Under the pieces are notes generated by a model. It was not told where the DNA came from and made no database searches. It saw only the letters and a program-made list of their open reading frames with translations. From Bacillota bacterium (lineage in GTDB: Bacteria; Bacillota; Clostridia; Lachnospirales; Lachnospiraceae), in NCBI GenBank assembly GCA_029224465.1, contig JAQXUQ010000014.1, forward strand, positions 1 to 64,000: DNA of 64,000 nucleotides, in the 5' to 3' direction. Below are positions 15,010 through 24,054 of this stretch, piece by piece. Numbering within the stretch: position 1 is the stretch's first letter; each line of letters begins with the position of its first letter. The position numbers and the translations under genes were made by a program.

Positions 15010-15360
15010 ATGAGCCTCCCCGGAAAACGGCAGGTGGAAATGAGCAGAGGCAGAAAGCGTAATACAGGCAGAAGAAGATCGCAGAACAGGCTGAGTATTC
15101 TGCTGGCGGCGATCGTAATGCTTGTGCTGCTGGCTGTGACTTTTGTCCGAGGGTATCAGATCCGTAAATCCCTGTCGGTCTACAAGACAAGGCAGGAAGA
15201 GCTGACGAGCCAGATCACGAAGGAACAGCAGCGGGCAAAGGAAATCAAAGAGTACGGGAAGAAGACGCAGACCGACGAATATATTGAGGAAGTTGCCCGT
15301 GACAAACTGGGCCTCGTCAAGCCGGGAGAGATCATTTTCCGGAACAGCAGTAAAGAATGA
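15010..15360 (+). CDS. divIC: DivIC/FtsB-type septum formation initiator
   Basis: 116 residues if the first ATG is used; an ATG at 15040 (MSRGRKRNTG) is equally plausible, because both have a purine-rich site too close to the codon. A basic cytoplasmic tail is followed by one transmembrane helix (about residues 29-46, LSILLAAIVMLVLLAVTF), then a coiled coil (about 50-90), then the family end motif EEVARDKLGLVKPGEIIF. DivIC joins FtsL and DivIB/FtsQ in the divisome and helps activate septal peptidoglycan synthesis. Its place between rqcP and tilS matches Bacillus and Clostridia. Confidence 0.9.
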   Translation: MSLPGKRQVEMSRGRKRNTGRRRSQNRLSILLAAIVMLVLLAVTFVRGYQIRKSLSVYKTRQEELTSQITKEQQRAKEIKEYGKKTQTDEYIEEVARDKLGLVKPGEIIFRNSSKE

Positions 15361-15382
15361 GAAGAAACCCGCAGGCGGGGGA

Positions 15383-15420
15383 GCCGTGCAGACAGAAGAT
15401 GTGCTGTACGGCTTTCTTTG
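15383..15420 (+). terminator. Hairpin between divIC and tilS
   Basis: GCCGTGCAG (15383-15391) pairs with CTGTACGGC (15404-15412) with one G-U pair, followed by TTTCTTTG. It is a weak terminator-like element inside an otherwise continuous operon and may only reduce read-through. Confidence 0.5.
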
Positions 15421-15439
15421 TTCCGATGTGAGCGTGAAC

Positions 15440-16924
15440 ATGGAAGAGTTTTTACGGAAAATGGACAAAACAATGCAGCGCTGCCATATGGCACCGGACG
15501 GGAGCAGAATCATTGCCGGCGTCTCCGGCGGCGCTGATTCTGTATGCCTTCTGACGGCATTGTGCCGGCTGTCCGGAAAGCGGAGATTCCGGATCCGCGC
15601 GGTGCATGTCCACCACGGCCTGCGCGCAAACGCGGACGGCGACGAGGCGTTTGTCCGCAAGCTCTGCCATGAGCTTTCGGTTCCGCTTACCGTCGTGCAT
15701 GCGGATGTACAGGCGGCCGCGAAGCAGGGTAAAACCGGCGTTGAGGAAGCCGGACGGGAAATCCGCTATCAGGAATTCTTTCAGGCAGCGGCCGCGTGGG
15801 ATCAGGAAGTGGAAAATGCAGGCAGTTCCGATCATCCGGGCGCCCAGCCGGAAAGTACGGCCGGCCGGGAGCAGGGCGCTGGCGGGAAAGCCCTCATTGC
15901 GGTCGCGCACCACATGGAAGACCTTGCGGAAACGGTACTTTTCAACCTCTGCAGAGGGAGCGGCCTCTCCGGCTTGTGCGGCATCCGCCCGGTGAGCGGC
16001 AGGATCATAAGACCTTTGATCGAGATGACACGCGGAGAAATTGAAGCGGAGCTTGCCCGCGAAGGACGTTCTTTCCGCGTCGATGAAAGTAACGCAGATA
16101 CGGTGTATACCCGAAACTTCCTGCGGCTGCAGATTATTCCGATGCTGCAGGAGAATGTGAACCCGGCCGCGCAGGCGAATATTGCGCGGACTGCGGGAGA
16201 GGCTCTGGAAGCGCGGGAATATATCGATGGAAAAGTCCTGGAATGCTGTGAAAAATGCATCTCGAACCGCGGTGCCTTCCGCTGCGCGGATCTTTCCGCG
16301 CTCGCGGTGGAAGACCCCTTTTTGCAGCGGCAGGTGCTCTACCGGGTGGTGACAGAGGCTGCAGGAAAACGAAAGGACATTACGTCCGCCCATATAGACC
16401 TTCTGCAGCAGCTCTGCAGAGCAGGCGGAAGCGCGGAAATCTCTCTTCCGTATAGCCTTACGGCACGGAAAGTTTATAATGAACTTTTCATTGGCCCGGC
16501 GGGCGATGTTTTGCCGCGGAGGGAGGAACTCCGGACTGGCTCTGCCGGTGCGGTGCGGTTTCCTGACAGCGTCTGCAGGTACCGATGGCGCCTGATTGCC
16601 GCGACACAGGTACCCCGGCCCGTGCCTGCAAACGAGTATACGAAATGGTTCGATTATGATAAAATAGGCTCGTTTCCCGTGTTCCGTACAAGAAAACCGG
16701 GAGACAGAATCACGGTAACGGAAGACGGCAGCCGCAAGACGCTCTCCCGCCTTTTCATTGACTGCAAGGTGCCGGCGGATCTGCGTGACAGCATTGTTTT
16801 TCCGGCTTCCGGAGATGAAGTTCTCTGGATTCCCGGCTGCCGGATGAGCGCCCGTTACAAGGTGAGTGATACAACAAAGACAGTTCTGGAGATATCTGCA
16901 GCGGATGGAGGACAAGATGGCTGA
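15440..16924 (+). CDS. tilS: tRNA(Ile)-lysidine synthase
   Basis: 494 residues from the ATG at 15440. The PP-loop motif SGGADS is at residues 29-34 in IIAGVSGGADSVCLL. The N-terminal N-type ATP pyrophosphatase domain continues with VHVHHGLR and VAHHMEDLAETVLFNLCRGSG, and the TilS C-terminal domains follow (KPGDRITV...RLFIDCKVP). The enzyme converts C34 of the AUA-reading tRNA-Ile to lysidine. Between about residues 110 and 155 there is a Gly/Ala/Glu-rich insert, longer than typical for the family. It overlaps hpt by 8 bp, so the two are co-translated. The ribosome-binding site is weak. Confidence 0.94.
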   Translation: MEEFLRKMDKTMQRCHMAPDGSRIIAGVSGGADSVCLLTALCRLSGKRRFRIRAVHVHHGLRANADGDEAFVRKLCHELSVPLTVVHADVQAAAKQGKTGVEEAGREIRYQEFFQAAAAWDQEVENAGSSDHPGAQPESTAGREQGAGGKALIAVAHHMEDLAETVLFNLCRGSGLSGLCGIRPVSGRIIRPLIEMTRGEIEAELAREGRSFRVDESNADTVYTRNFLRLQIIPMLQENVNPAAQANIARTAGEALEAREYIDGKVLECCEKCISNRGAFRCADLSALAVEDPFLQRQVLYRVVTEAAGKRKDITSAHIDLLQQLCRAGGSAEISLPYSLTARKVYNELFIGPAGDVLPRREELRTGSAGAVRFPDSVCRYRWRLIAATQVPRPVPANEYTKWFDYDKIGSFPVFRTRKPGDRITVTEDGSRKTLSRLFIDCKVPADLRDSIVFPASGDEVLWIPGCRMSARYKVSDTTKTVLEISAADGGQDG

Positions 16925-17450
16925 GACAATTGATATACTGATCAGCGAAGAGGAAGTCGAAAAGAGAGTAAGAGAGCTCGCGGAGAAGATTTCCGCAGAC
17001 TATGAAGGACGCGAAGTGTGCCTGGTCGGCATTCTCAAGGGGGCGTGCTTTTTCATGTGCGATCTCGCAAAGAGAATCACGGTGCCGGTTACCATTGACT
17101 TCATGCAGGCGTCCAGCTATGGCGGAGCAACCGAATCGAGCGGTACCGTGCGCATCAAGAAAGACGTTGACGAGTCGATCGAGAACAAGGATGTCATTAT
17201 TGTCGAGGACATCGTGGATTCCGGAAGAACGCTGGCGTTCCTCGGCGATTTCCTGCGCAGCAAGGGAGCTTCGAGCATCCGCTACTGCACGCTTCTGGAC
17301 AAACCGGAGAGGCGCGTCGTCAGTCTGCATGTAGATTATGTCGGATTTAAGATTCCGAATAAATTCGTTGTCGGCTACGGCATGGATTATGACCAGAAAT
17401 ACCGCAATCTTCCGTATATCGGTGTCGTTCACTTAGATAACGGGAAATAA
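16917..17450 (+). CDS. hpt: Hypoxanthine phosphoribosyltransferase
   Basis: 177 residues starting at the ATG with GGAGG five bases upstream, inside the end of tilS. The PRPP-binding loop reads VIIVEDIVDSGRT, the flexible-loop region is ASSYGGATESSG, and the base-binding end is DYVGFKIPNKFVVGYGMDY. It salvages hypoxanthine and guanine to IMP and GMP with PRPP in the cytoplasm. The tilS-hpt-ftsH order is conserved in Bacillota; in B. subtilis TilS and HprT form a complex that activates ftsH transcription, so coupling here may be functional (family knowledge). Confidence 0.96.
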   Translation: MAETIDILISEEEVEKRVRELAEKISADYEGREVCLVGILKGACFFMCDLAKRITVPVTIDFMQASSYGGATESSGTVRIKKDVDESIENKDVIIVEDIVDSGRTLAFLGDFLRSKGASSIRYCTLLDKPERRVVSLHVDYVGFKIPNKFVVGYGMDYDQKYRNLPYIGVVHLDNGK

Positions 17451-17474
17451 CGCTTCTGCGGCAAGGAGAGGATA

Positions 17475-19304
17475 TTGAATAACGATACTAGAAATACCGG
17501 CCGCCTGATTGCCGGTGTCGTCGTTCTGGTGCTGTTTCTGGCAATGCTCCAGTTCGCGAGAACTTCATTCTCAAATCAGGAAACGCCTTACACGCTGGAA
17601 ACCTTTGAACAGGATCTTTCCAAAGGGCGTGTTGATAAAGTGGAAATTGTGCCGAACAGCGAAACGCCGACCGGCTCCGCAAACATTACGCTGAAAGACG
17701 GAACCGTCAAGGTGCTGTACGCGACGGATATCACGAAGGTGGAGAAGACTGTGCGGGAAGACGGTATCTCGCCGGTTGTCAAGGATGTACCGCGGGAAAG
17801 CTGGTTTATGACCAGTATTCTGCCGGTGCTGCTCGTGGCGGTGATCTGCTTCTTTTTCTTCTACATCATGAACGCGCAGGCAATGGGCGGCGGCGCCAAC
17901 GCGAAAATGATGGATTTCGGCAAGAGCCGCGCCGTGCGCGCGTCCTCCAGGGACAGAGTTACGTTCGCAGACGTCGCGGGACTGGAAGAAGAGAAGGCAG
18001 ATCTGCAGGAGATTGTTGATTTCCTCAAAGATCCGGGCAAATACACGAAGCTCGGAGCACGCATTCCCAAGGGCGTCCTTCTGGAGGGCCCCCCCGGCAC
18101 CGGCAAAACATTACTTGCCAAGGCAGTTGCCGGCGAAGCCGGTGTGCCGTTCTTTTCGATTTCCGGTTCGGACTTTGTCGAAATGTTTGTCGGCGTCGGC
18201 GCATCTCGCGTGCGCGACATGTTTGAGGAAGCCAAGAAAAACGCGCCGTGCATTGTTTTTATTGATGAGATCGATGCTGTCGCCAGAAGAAGAGGCACCG
18301 GCCTCGGCGGCGGCCATGACGAGCGGGAACAGACGCTCAACCAGCTGCTTGTCGAAATGGACGGCTTCGGTGTGAATGAAGGCATCATTGTCATGGCGGC
18401 GACGAACCGCGCCGACATTCTGGACCCTGCGATTCTGCGGCCCGGCCGTTTTGACCGGAAAGTCGCGGTTTCCCGGCCCGATGTCAAAGGGCGCGAGGAA
18501 ATCCTGAAAGTACACGCGAGGAACAAGCCGCTCGGCGACGATGTCAATCTGGAAGAAATTGCGAGGACGACAGCCGGCTTTTCCGGTGCGGACCTCGAGA
18601 ACCTTCTGAACGAGGCGGCGATCGACGCCGCGCAGGAGAACCGTGCTTATATTGTCCAGGCGGATATTCAGAAGGCGTTCATCAAGGTCGGCATCGGAAC
18701 GGAGAAGAAAAGTCATATCATCTCCGAGGAGGAAAAGAGGATTACCGCCTACCATGAGAGCGGACATGCGATTCTGTTTCATGAGCTGAAGGATATCGGG
18801 CCGGTCTATACGGTATCGATCATCCCGACCGGTGTGGGAGCGGCAGGTTATACAATGCCGCTGCCCGGCAAAGACGAAATGTTCATGACAAGAGGCCGCA
18901 TGCTGCATGAAATCATGGTGGATTTCGGCGGCCGCATTGCCGAGGAACTGGTGCTTGACGATATAACAACCGGCGCTTCGAACGATATTCAGAAGGCAAC
19001 TTCGATGGCTTATCAGATGGTGACCAAATACGGTATGTCTTCGGAAATCGGGACGATCAACTATGCAACGCAGGAAGAGGATGTCTTCCTCGGCTATGAC
19101 CTCGGGCATGAGAAGCGTAACAGCGAGTATATTGCGGGCGAGATTGACAAGGAGGTCCGCAGAATTATCGAAAGCTGCTATCAGGACGCCAGGGAGATCA
19201 TTATGAAGCACGAGGATGTGCTGCACGCGAGCGCCAGGCTTCTGATGGAGAAGGAAAAGATCTCCGGGCAGGAATTCGACGCACTGTTTGCACAGGCAAC
19301 CTGA
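17475..19304 (+). CDS. ftsH: ATP-dependent zinc metalloprotease FtsH
   Basis: 609 residues with a TTG start preceded by AAGGAGAG. Two transmembrane helices (about 10-27 and 113-132) flank the extracytoplasmic domain. The AAA+ module has Walker A GPPGTGKT, Walker [12 protein letters not shown], and the second region of homology ending in LRPGRFDR. The zinc-protease motif is HESGH at 427-431 (Ser in place of the usual Ala of HEAGH), and the third ligand region is [13 protein letters not shown]. It degrades membrane and short-lived cytoplasmic proteins as a hexamer. It is the last gene of the hup/rqcP-to-ftsH cluster; a long gene-free region follows. Confidence 0.97.
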   Translation: MNNDTRNTGRLIAGVVVLVLFLAMLQFARTSFSNQETPYTLETFEQDLSKGRVDKVEIVPNSETPTGSANITLKDGTVKVLYATDITKVEKTVREDGISPVVKDVPRESWFMTSILPVLLVAVICFFFFYIMNAQAMGGGANAKMMDFGKSRAVRASSRDRVTFADVAGLEEEKADLQEIVDFLKDPGKYTKLGARIPKGVLLEGPPGTGKTLLAKAVAGEAGVPFFSISGSDFVEMFVGVGASRVRDMFEEAKKNAPCIVFIDEIDAVARRRGTGLGGGHDEREQTLNQLLVEMDGFGVNEGIIVMAATNRADILDPAILRPGRFDRKVAVSRPDVKGREEILKVHARNKPLGDDVNLEEIARTTAGFSGADLENLLNEAAIDAAQENRAYIVQADIQKAFIKVGIGTEKKSHIISEEEKRITAYHESGHAILFHELKDIGPVYTVSIIPTGVGAAGYTMPLPGKDEMFMTRGRMLHEIMVDFGGRIAEELVLDDITTGASNDIQKATSMAYQMVTKYGMSSEIGTINYATQEEDVFLGYDLGHEKRNSEYIAGEIDKEVRRIIESCYQDAREIIMKHEDVLHASARLLMEKEKISGQEFDALFAQAT

Positions 19305-19368
19305 ATAAAATTGTATAATGTGCATAAAATTATGACATACGTTTTGTAAAATTCGTAGATTTTCAATC

Positions 19369-19397
19369 TTGTCCCCCAATGGGGAGTTTGCTATTAT
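19369..19397 (+). promoter_or_regulatory. Promoter of the candidate small RNA
   Basis: TTGTCC (19369-19374), 17-bp spacer, TATTAT (19392-19397). The overlapping TATACT (19395-19400) is an alternative -10. Transcription would start near 19404. Confidence 0.55.
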
Positions 19398-19403
19398 ACT
19401 AAT

Positions 19404-19555
19404 TGTAACCCCCCCCAATACATTTATATAAGTTTTTGCTATACCCCAATTAAGAAGTGCTCCGGAAACAGCTTCCCCCCTAAGTGCTGTTTCCAGCAAG
19501 GAACAACTTCTACCCCATTGCAGGAATGTGTCCCCCAACACATTCCTGTTTTTTT
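19404..19555 (+). ncRNA. Candidate small RNA with C-rich loops
   Basis: There is no gene between ftsH and fbaA (19305-19699), but this part is highly structured. A perfect 10-bp stem CAGGAATGTG/CACATTCCTG (19521-19530/19539-19548) with loop TCCCCCAA and seven T is a textbook terminator. A second perfect 9-bp stem (19464-19472/19486-19494) shows six C in its loop and sits inside an outer AGAAGT/ACTTCT pairing. The 5' end carries eight consecutive C, and further CCCC tracts lie in linkers. C-rich loops facing outward are typical of Bacillota trans-acting small RNAs, such as the S. aureus Rsa RNAs, that pair with Shine-Dalgarno sequences. No family name can be assigned. The alternative is an unusually structured ftsH 3' end. 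Confidence 0.6.
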
Positions 19556-19699
19556 GTATCGGGGTAAGGTATGCCCCGCGGAAGCGTTTTGCCGTATTTG
19601 TGGTGTTCCTTTTTCCATGCCGGTGCGTTATAATTTCATCGAAACATTATTGGTTATTTAGTTAACAATCATGTTATTTCAAGAAAGGTGGTATTCGTT

Positions 19700-20638
19700 A
19701 TGCCCATTGTTACAAGTACAGAACTTTTCAAGAAAGCCTATGACGGCGGATACGCTATCGGCGCTTTCAACATCAACAACATGGAAATCGTTCAGGGAAT
19801 CACCGACGCGGCAGCAGAGCTGAAGAGCCCTGTCATTCTGCAGGCTTCCCAGGGTGCGAGAAAGTACGCAAACTCCGTATATCTTGTAAAGCTGGTTGAG
19901 GCGGCTTCCGAACTGCATCCGGAACTTCCGATCGTCCTTCACTTGGACCACGGCGCGGATTTCGAAACCTGCAAGGACTGCATTGACAACGGGTTTACTT
20001 CTGTCATGATTGATTATTCCGGCCATCCGTTCGCCGAGAATATCGAGGTTTCCAGAAAGGTTGCGGAGTATGCACATGCGCACGGCGTCGTTGTAGAGGC
20101 CGAGCTTGGTACACTGGCAGGACAGGAGGACGCTGTTTCCGTCGAGGCGGACAAGGCTTTCTACACACATCCGGAAGAAGTTGAGGAATTCGTAGAGAAG
20201 ACCGGCGTCGATTCCCTTGCAATCGCAATCGGAACATCTCACGGTGCCTATAAGTTCAAACCCGGCACAAAGCCGCAGCTTCGTCTTGATATCCTTGATG
20301 AAGTCGCCAAGAGACTCCCGGGCTTCCCGATCGTTCTGCATGGTTCTTCTTCTGTTCCGCAGGAATATGTCAAGATCATCAACGAGAACGGCGGCAAGCT
20401 GGTGGACGCGATCGGCGTTCCGGAAGATCAGCTCCGTGAAGCTGCAAGACGCGCGGTCTGCAAGATCAACATCGACTCCGACCTTCGTCTTGGTATGACG
20501 GCAGGCATCCGCAAGCATTTCGTGGAGCATCCGGATCATTTCGATCCCCGTCAGTATCTGGGCGACGGCCGCGCGAATGTCAAGGCGATTGTCGAGCATA
20601 AGATTAAGGACGTTCTTGGCTCCGACAACAAGATCTGA
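19700..20638 (+). CDS. fba: Class II fructose-bisphosphate aldolase
   Basis: 312 residues from the ATG at 19700, eight bases after AAGGTGG; an in-frame GTG at 19688 lies inside that site and is rejected. The signatures are AIGAFNINNMEIVQ, HLDHGADFETC (zinc ligand), VEAELGTLAGQED, GTSHGAYKF and VLHGSSSVPQE. It splits fructose 1,6-bisphosphate into DHAP and glyceraldehyde 3-phosphate using Zn2+. The promoter is probably the TATAAT at 19629-19634; the -35 is poor. A small GGGG/CCCC hairpin lies at about 19560-19578. The gene is monocistronic, with a strong terminator at 20699-20740. Confidence 0.96.
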   Translation: MPIVTSTELFKKAYDGGYAIGAFNINNMEIVQGITDAAAELKSPVILQASQGARKYANSVYLVKLVEAASELHPELPIVLHLDHGADFETCKDCIDNGFTSVMIDYSGHPFAENIEVSRKVAEYAHAHGVVVEAELGTLAGQEDAVSVEADKAFYTHPEEVEEFVEKTGVDSLAIAIGTSHGAYKFKPGTKPQLRLDILDEVAKRLPGFPIVLHGSSSVPQEYVKIINENGGKLVDAIGVPEDQLREAARRAVCKINIDSDLRLGMTAGIRKHFVEHPDHFDPRQYLGDGRANVKAIVEHKIKDVLGSDNKI

Positions 20639-20698
20639 CTTTAAACATAGTGCGGTGCCCCGTAACCCGGGGGATGCGCGCCTGCCTTATCAGACAGG

Positions 20699-20740
20699 GC
20701 GCCCGCGCCGGTATGGCAGTATACCGGCGCGGGCGCTTTT
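20699..20740 (+). terminator. Terminator after fba
   Basis: Perfect 16-bp GC-rich stem (20699-20714/20721-20736) with a 6-nt loop followed by four T. Confidence 0.88.
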
Positions 20741-20792
20741 CGTATATATTCTATGGACCGGACAGCGGATTAAATCGGAAATTTATGAATTA

Positions 20793-20882
20793 TTGACAAA
20801 AATCCGGTTCCTTTTTCTCTCTTCCATCTATATCACACGGCTCCTCTTTTATTCTATAATTTCCATAGTGATAACGATTTCA
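20793..20882 (+). promoter_or_regulatory. Promoter region with cre-like operator upstream of amylosucrase
   Basis: TTGACA is at 20793-20798 but has no good -10 at 17 bp. TATAAT at 20855-20860 is the better start signal and would fire near 20867. TGATAACGATTTCA at 20869-20882 matches the CcpA/LacI-type cre pattern at 12 of 14 positions and would overlap the start point, the place for repression. The rest of 20639-20997 holds only the fba terminator and this region. Confidence 0.6.
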
Positions 20883-20997
20883 ATTTGTTTTCATAGCAGG
20901 CGGGCGGCACGGAAACGGCGGCAGTGCCGCACAGAGTCTGTACATCTTGCGGCGTCCCGGGATCCGGGACACAGGATTTTCTTGCGGAGGGGCTGAC

Positions 20998-23037
20998 ATG
21001 TTCGAAGAAAGAAACTGGGAAGCGCAGTTCACAAAACGCCTCGAGACACACTACGAGGAAATGAAATGGCTCTATCAGGAGCTCTACGGCGACGAGCACG
21101 CGTTCGACTACTTTATTACAATGCTGCATCACTACTATTCCGAAAGAAGGCAGGTGCTCAGGGAATGGGATGAGGCGCGGGAAGTTGTCACGGACTGGTA
21201 TGCCGGAAATGACATGTACGGCATGCTGATGTATACGAACTGTTTTGCCGGGAATCTGAAAGGTGTACGCTCTCATCTGGATTATATCAAGGAATGCGGG
21301 CTGAACTATATTCACCTGATGCCTCTCCTGCAGAGCCCGGCCGGCAGAAGCGACGGCGGCTATGCTGTTTCGGATTTCCGGAAGGTGCAGCCGGAGCTGG
21401 GAACGATGCAGGATCTTGCGGATATTGCGGATGAGTGCCACGAGAAGGGCATGAGTGTCTGTCTGGATTTCGTCATGAATCATACCAGCGAAGACCATGA
21501 GTGGGCAAGAAGAGCCAGAGCCGGAGAGAAGGAGTTTCAGGACAGGTATTTCTTCTTCGACAACTGGGATATTCCGAATCAGTTCGAGAAGACGGTTCCG
21601 CAGGTATTTCCGCAGACGGCACCCGGCAATTTCACCTGGTGCGAAGAAGCACATAAGGTAGTCATGACGACGTTTTATCCGTATCAGTGGGACCTGAACT
21701 ACAGGAATCCCACAGTTTTCAACGATATGACCGCCAATATGCTGAATCTGTGCAATCACGGGGTGGATATTATCCGTCTTGACGCGGTGCCATATATCTG
21801 GAAGACACTGGGGACGACCTGCCGCAATCTTCCGCAGGTCCACACGCTGGTCCGTATTATGAGAATGGCCTGCGAAGTTGTCTGCCCCGGAACGCTGCTT
21901 CTCGGTGAGGTTGTCATGGAGCCGTCCAAGGTTGTACCGTACTTCGGCACAGTGGAGAAGCCGGAATGTCACATGCTGTATAACGTAACGACGATGGCGA
22001 GTACGTGGCATACGGTCGCGACGCGGGACGTAAGACTTCTGAAACATCAGCTGGGAATTGTTTTTGCGCTGCCCAAGCAGTATATGTTCCTCAATTATCT
22101 GCGCTGCCATGACGATATCGGCTGGGGTCTTGATTATGATTTCCTGAAGAACTTCGGCATTGAGGAAGTCGCACACAAGAAATATCTGAATGATTATCTG
22201 CGCGGCGCATGGTACGGCAGTGATTCCAGAGGCGAGCTTTATAATGATGATCCCCGCCTTGGCGACGCGCGCCTGTGCGGAACGACGGCGTCCCTCTGCG
22301 GCATCGAAGCCGCGGAGTACGAGCAGAACAAAGACAAGCTGGCAAAGGCAATCAATCTGGATATCATGCTGCACGCGTTCCTGTTTACGCAGAGCGGCAT
22401 ACCGGTGCTGTACAGCGGCGATGAGATCGGGCAGCTCAATGATTACAGCTACCATAAGGATCCGCTGAAGGCAGATGATTCGAGGTATCTGCACCGCGGT
22501 AATTTCAACTGGGATGAGGCGGCGCTGCGAAACGACACTTCCACGCGGCAGGGGATTCTCTTCCATGCGATCCGCCGTCTCGCGCTGATGCGGCAGCGCT
22601 ATGAGGTGTTTGAGACCGAGGCCGACGCGTGGGTTGTCGAAACATGGAATGATCATGTCCTCGGTATCGGCCGTTATTACAAAGGCGAGAAACTGATTGC
22701 TCTGTTTAATTTCTCCGAGTTCAATCAGACTGCATGGATTGACGAGCAGGAAGATTATTATGACATGCTGACCGGCCAGAGACGCCCTGCCAAGGCGGTA
22801 GGTGTTCCGGGATACGGATTCGCGTGGCTTCTTACGGACTTTACAAAAGCGGGGAGCCCTCTGAAGGATGAGGATAAAATGCGGGATCCCGGGAAGGAAG
22901 TTCTGAAAGAAACACCTGAAGAACAGACCTCGCCGCAGGACACGCAGAAAGCTTCTTCTTCGCGGAAAGCCGGAACGGCTTCGCAGCCACATGCGAAGAA
23001 AACGTCCGCGCGGAGAAATTCAGCCGGCAGGAAATGA
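20998..23037 (+). CDS. GH13 alpha-glucan enzyme of the amylosucrase type (GH13_4)
   Basis: 679 residues, GGAGGGG seven bases before the ATG. A helical N-terminal domain (residues 1-90) precedes the TIM barrel, as in amylosucrase. The catalytic set is present: nucleophile Asp262 in IIRLDA, acid Glu304 in LLLGE, and His371-Asp372 in YLRCHDDIGWG. The run GTTCRNLPQVHTLVRI is also amylosucrase-like. Relatives use sucrose to extend an alpha-1,4-glucan or hydrolyse it. There is no signal peptide, so it acts inside the cell. The last 55 residues are a basic, low-complexity tail absent from family members I know. It leads a sugar block with a LacI regulator, a phosphatase and a sucrose-type PTS. Sucrose synthase, hydrolase or transferase activity cannot be separated by eye. 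Confidence 0.87.
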   Translation: MFEERNWEAQFTKRLETHYEEMKWLYQELYGDEHAFDYFITMLHHYYSERRQVLREWDEAREVVTDWYAGNDMYGMLMYTNCFAGNLKGVRSHLDYIKECGLNYIHLMPLLQSPAGRSDGGYAVSDFRKVQPELGTMQDLADIADECHEKGMSVCLDFVMNHTSEDHEWARRARAGEKEFQDRYFFFDNWDIPNQFEKTVPQVFPQTAPGNFTWCEEAHKVVMTTFYPYQWDLNYRNPTVFNDMTANMLNLCNHGVDIIRLDAVPYIWKTLGTTCRNLPQVHTLVRIMRMACEVVCPGTLLLGEVVMEPSKVVPYFGTVEKPECHMLYNVTTMASTWHTVATRDVRLLKHQLGIVFALPKQYMFLNYLRCHDDIGWGLDYDFLKNFGIEEVAHKKYLNDYLRGAWYGSDSRGELYNDDPRLGDARLCGTTASLCGIEAAEYEQNKDKLAKAINLDIMLHAFLFTQSGIPVLYSGDEIGQLNDYSYHKDPLKADDSRYLHRGNFNWDEAALRNDTSTRQGILFHAIRRLALMRQRYEVFETEADAWVVETWNDHVLGIGRYYKGEKLIALFNFSEFNQTAWIDEQEDYYDMLTGQRRPAKAVGVPGYGFAWLLTDFTKAGSPLKDEDKMRDPGKEVLKETPEEQTSPQDTQKASSSRKAGTASQPHAKKTSARRNSAGRK

Positions 23038-23058
23038 GTGCAGGAAGGTGATTTCACT

Positions 23059-24054
23059 ATGACCATCAAAGAAGTTGCCGCGCTCGCCGGCGTATCCCCG
23101 GCCGCGGTCAGCCGCTATATGAACGGCGGTTCGATCAGCGAGGAGAAAAGAGAACGTATCCGCACTGTAATCGAAAGGACGGGCTACCGCCCGAATCCGG
23201 CCGCGCAGACGATGCGTACCGGCCGGTGCGATGAAATCGGCGTTATAGTTCCGAAGATTGATTCGGATTCCGTTTCAGCGATTGTAGCGGGAATTTCAGA
23301 AGGCCTGAAGGATAAAAACTATATGGTTGTACTCGGCAGCACGGCCGGCATAAGAGAAGAGGAGATCCGGTATCTTTCCGCCATGCAGAGCAGCAATGTC
23401 GCCGGTATCATCCTGATGGGAACCGTCATGACACCGTTTTTAAAGGACGCGATTGCTGCCAGCGAAAAGCCGGTTGTTGTAACGGGACAGAATTTTGAAG
23501 GCGTGCCGAGTGTTTTTCATGATGACTTCAATGCGGTGAAAGAGCTGATGAACCGCATGATCGCAAGAGGCAGAAAGAAAATCGTGTATATCGGCGTTAT
23601 GGAGGAGGACCTCGCAGCCGGGGCCGCAAGGCATAACGGAGCTCTTGCCGCATGGAAGGACGCCGGATTTACGCATTCTCTTCCCTGCGAGATCGCAACG
23701 TTTGATACGGACGGAGGCGTCCGGTGCATGGAAAATCTCCTGAAAAAACATCCAGATCTCGACGGTGTTGTCTGCGCGACGGACCGGATCGCCCTGGGAG
23801 CCATGCAGTATCTGCAGAGCGCGGGGAGGAAGGTGCCGGAGGATGTGAGCATAGCAGGCGTAGGAGACAGCTGGGCAGGCAGGCTTTCCGCGCCGCCCCT
23901 TACAACGGCGCACCTGTATTTCCGCCAGTGCGGCGCGGCGGCTGTGAACATGCTGCTGCAGAAAATTGACGCCTCGGAAGATCAGGTCTATACAACCAGC
24001 CCGATCCAGCAGATCATGCTGGAATACACGATCGTCGAGAGGGGATCTATATGA
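23059..24054 (+). CDS. LacI-family regulator of the sugar block
   Basis: 331 residues from the ATG with AAGGTG nine bases upstream (a GTG at 23038 is rejected). The N-terminal helix-turn-helix reads TIKEVAALAGVSPAAVSRYMNGG, followed by the hinge and an effector domain (IGVIVPKIDSDS, GIILMG, VSIAGVGDSWAG). It is related to ScrR/RegR-type sucrose or disaccharide repressors. Its stop overlaps the HAD gene by ATGA. The perfect palindrome TGAAAACGTTTTCA before the PTS gene and the similar site before the amylosucrase gene are its likely operators, although CcpA could use the same sites. Confidence 0.92.
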   Translation: MTIKEVAALAGVSPAAVSRYMNGGSISEEKRERIRTVIERTGYRPNPAAQTMRTGRCDEIGVIVPKIDSDSVSAIVAGISEGLKDKNYMVVLGSTAGIREEEIRYLSAMQSSNVAGIILMGTVMTPFLKDAIAASEKPVVVTGQNFEGVPSVFHDDFNAVKELMNRMIARGRKKIVYIGVMEEDLAAGAARHNGALAAWKDAGFTHSLPCEIATFDTDGGVRCMENLLKKHPDLDGVVCATDRIALGAMQYLQSAGRKVPEDVSIAGVGDSWAGRLSAPPLTTAHLYFRQCGAAAVNMLLQKIDASEDQVYTTSPIQQIMLEYTIVERGSI

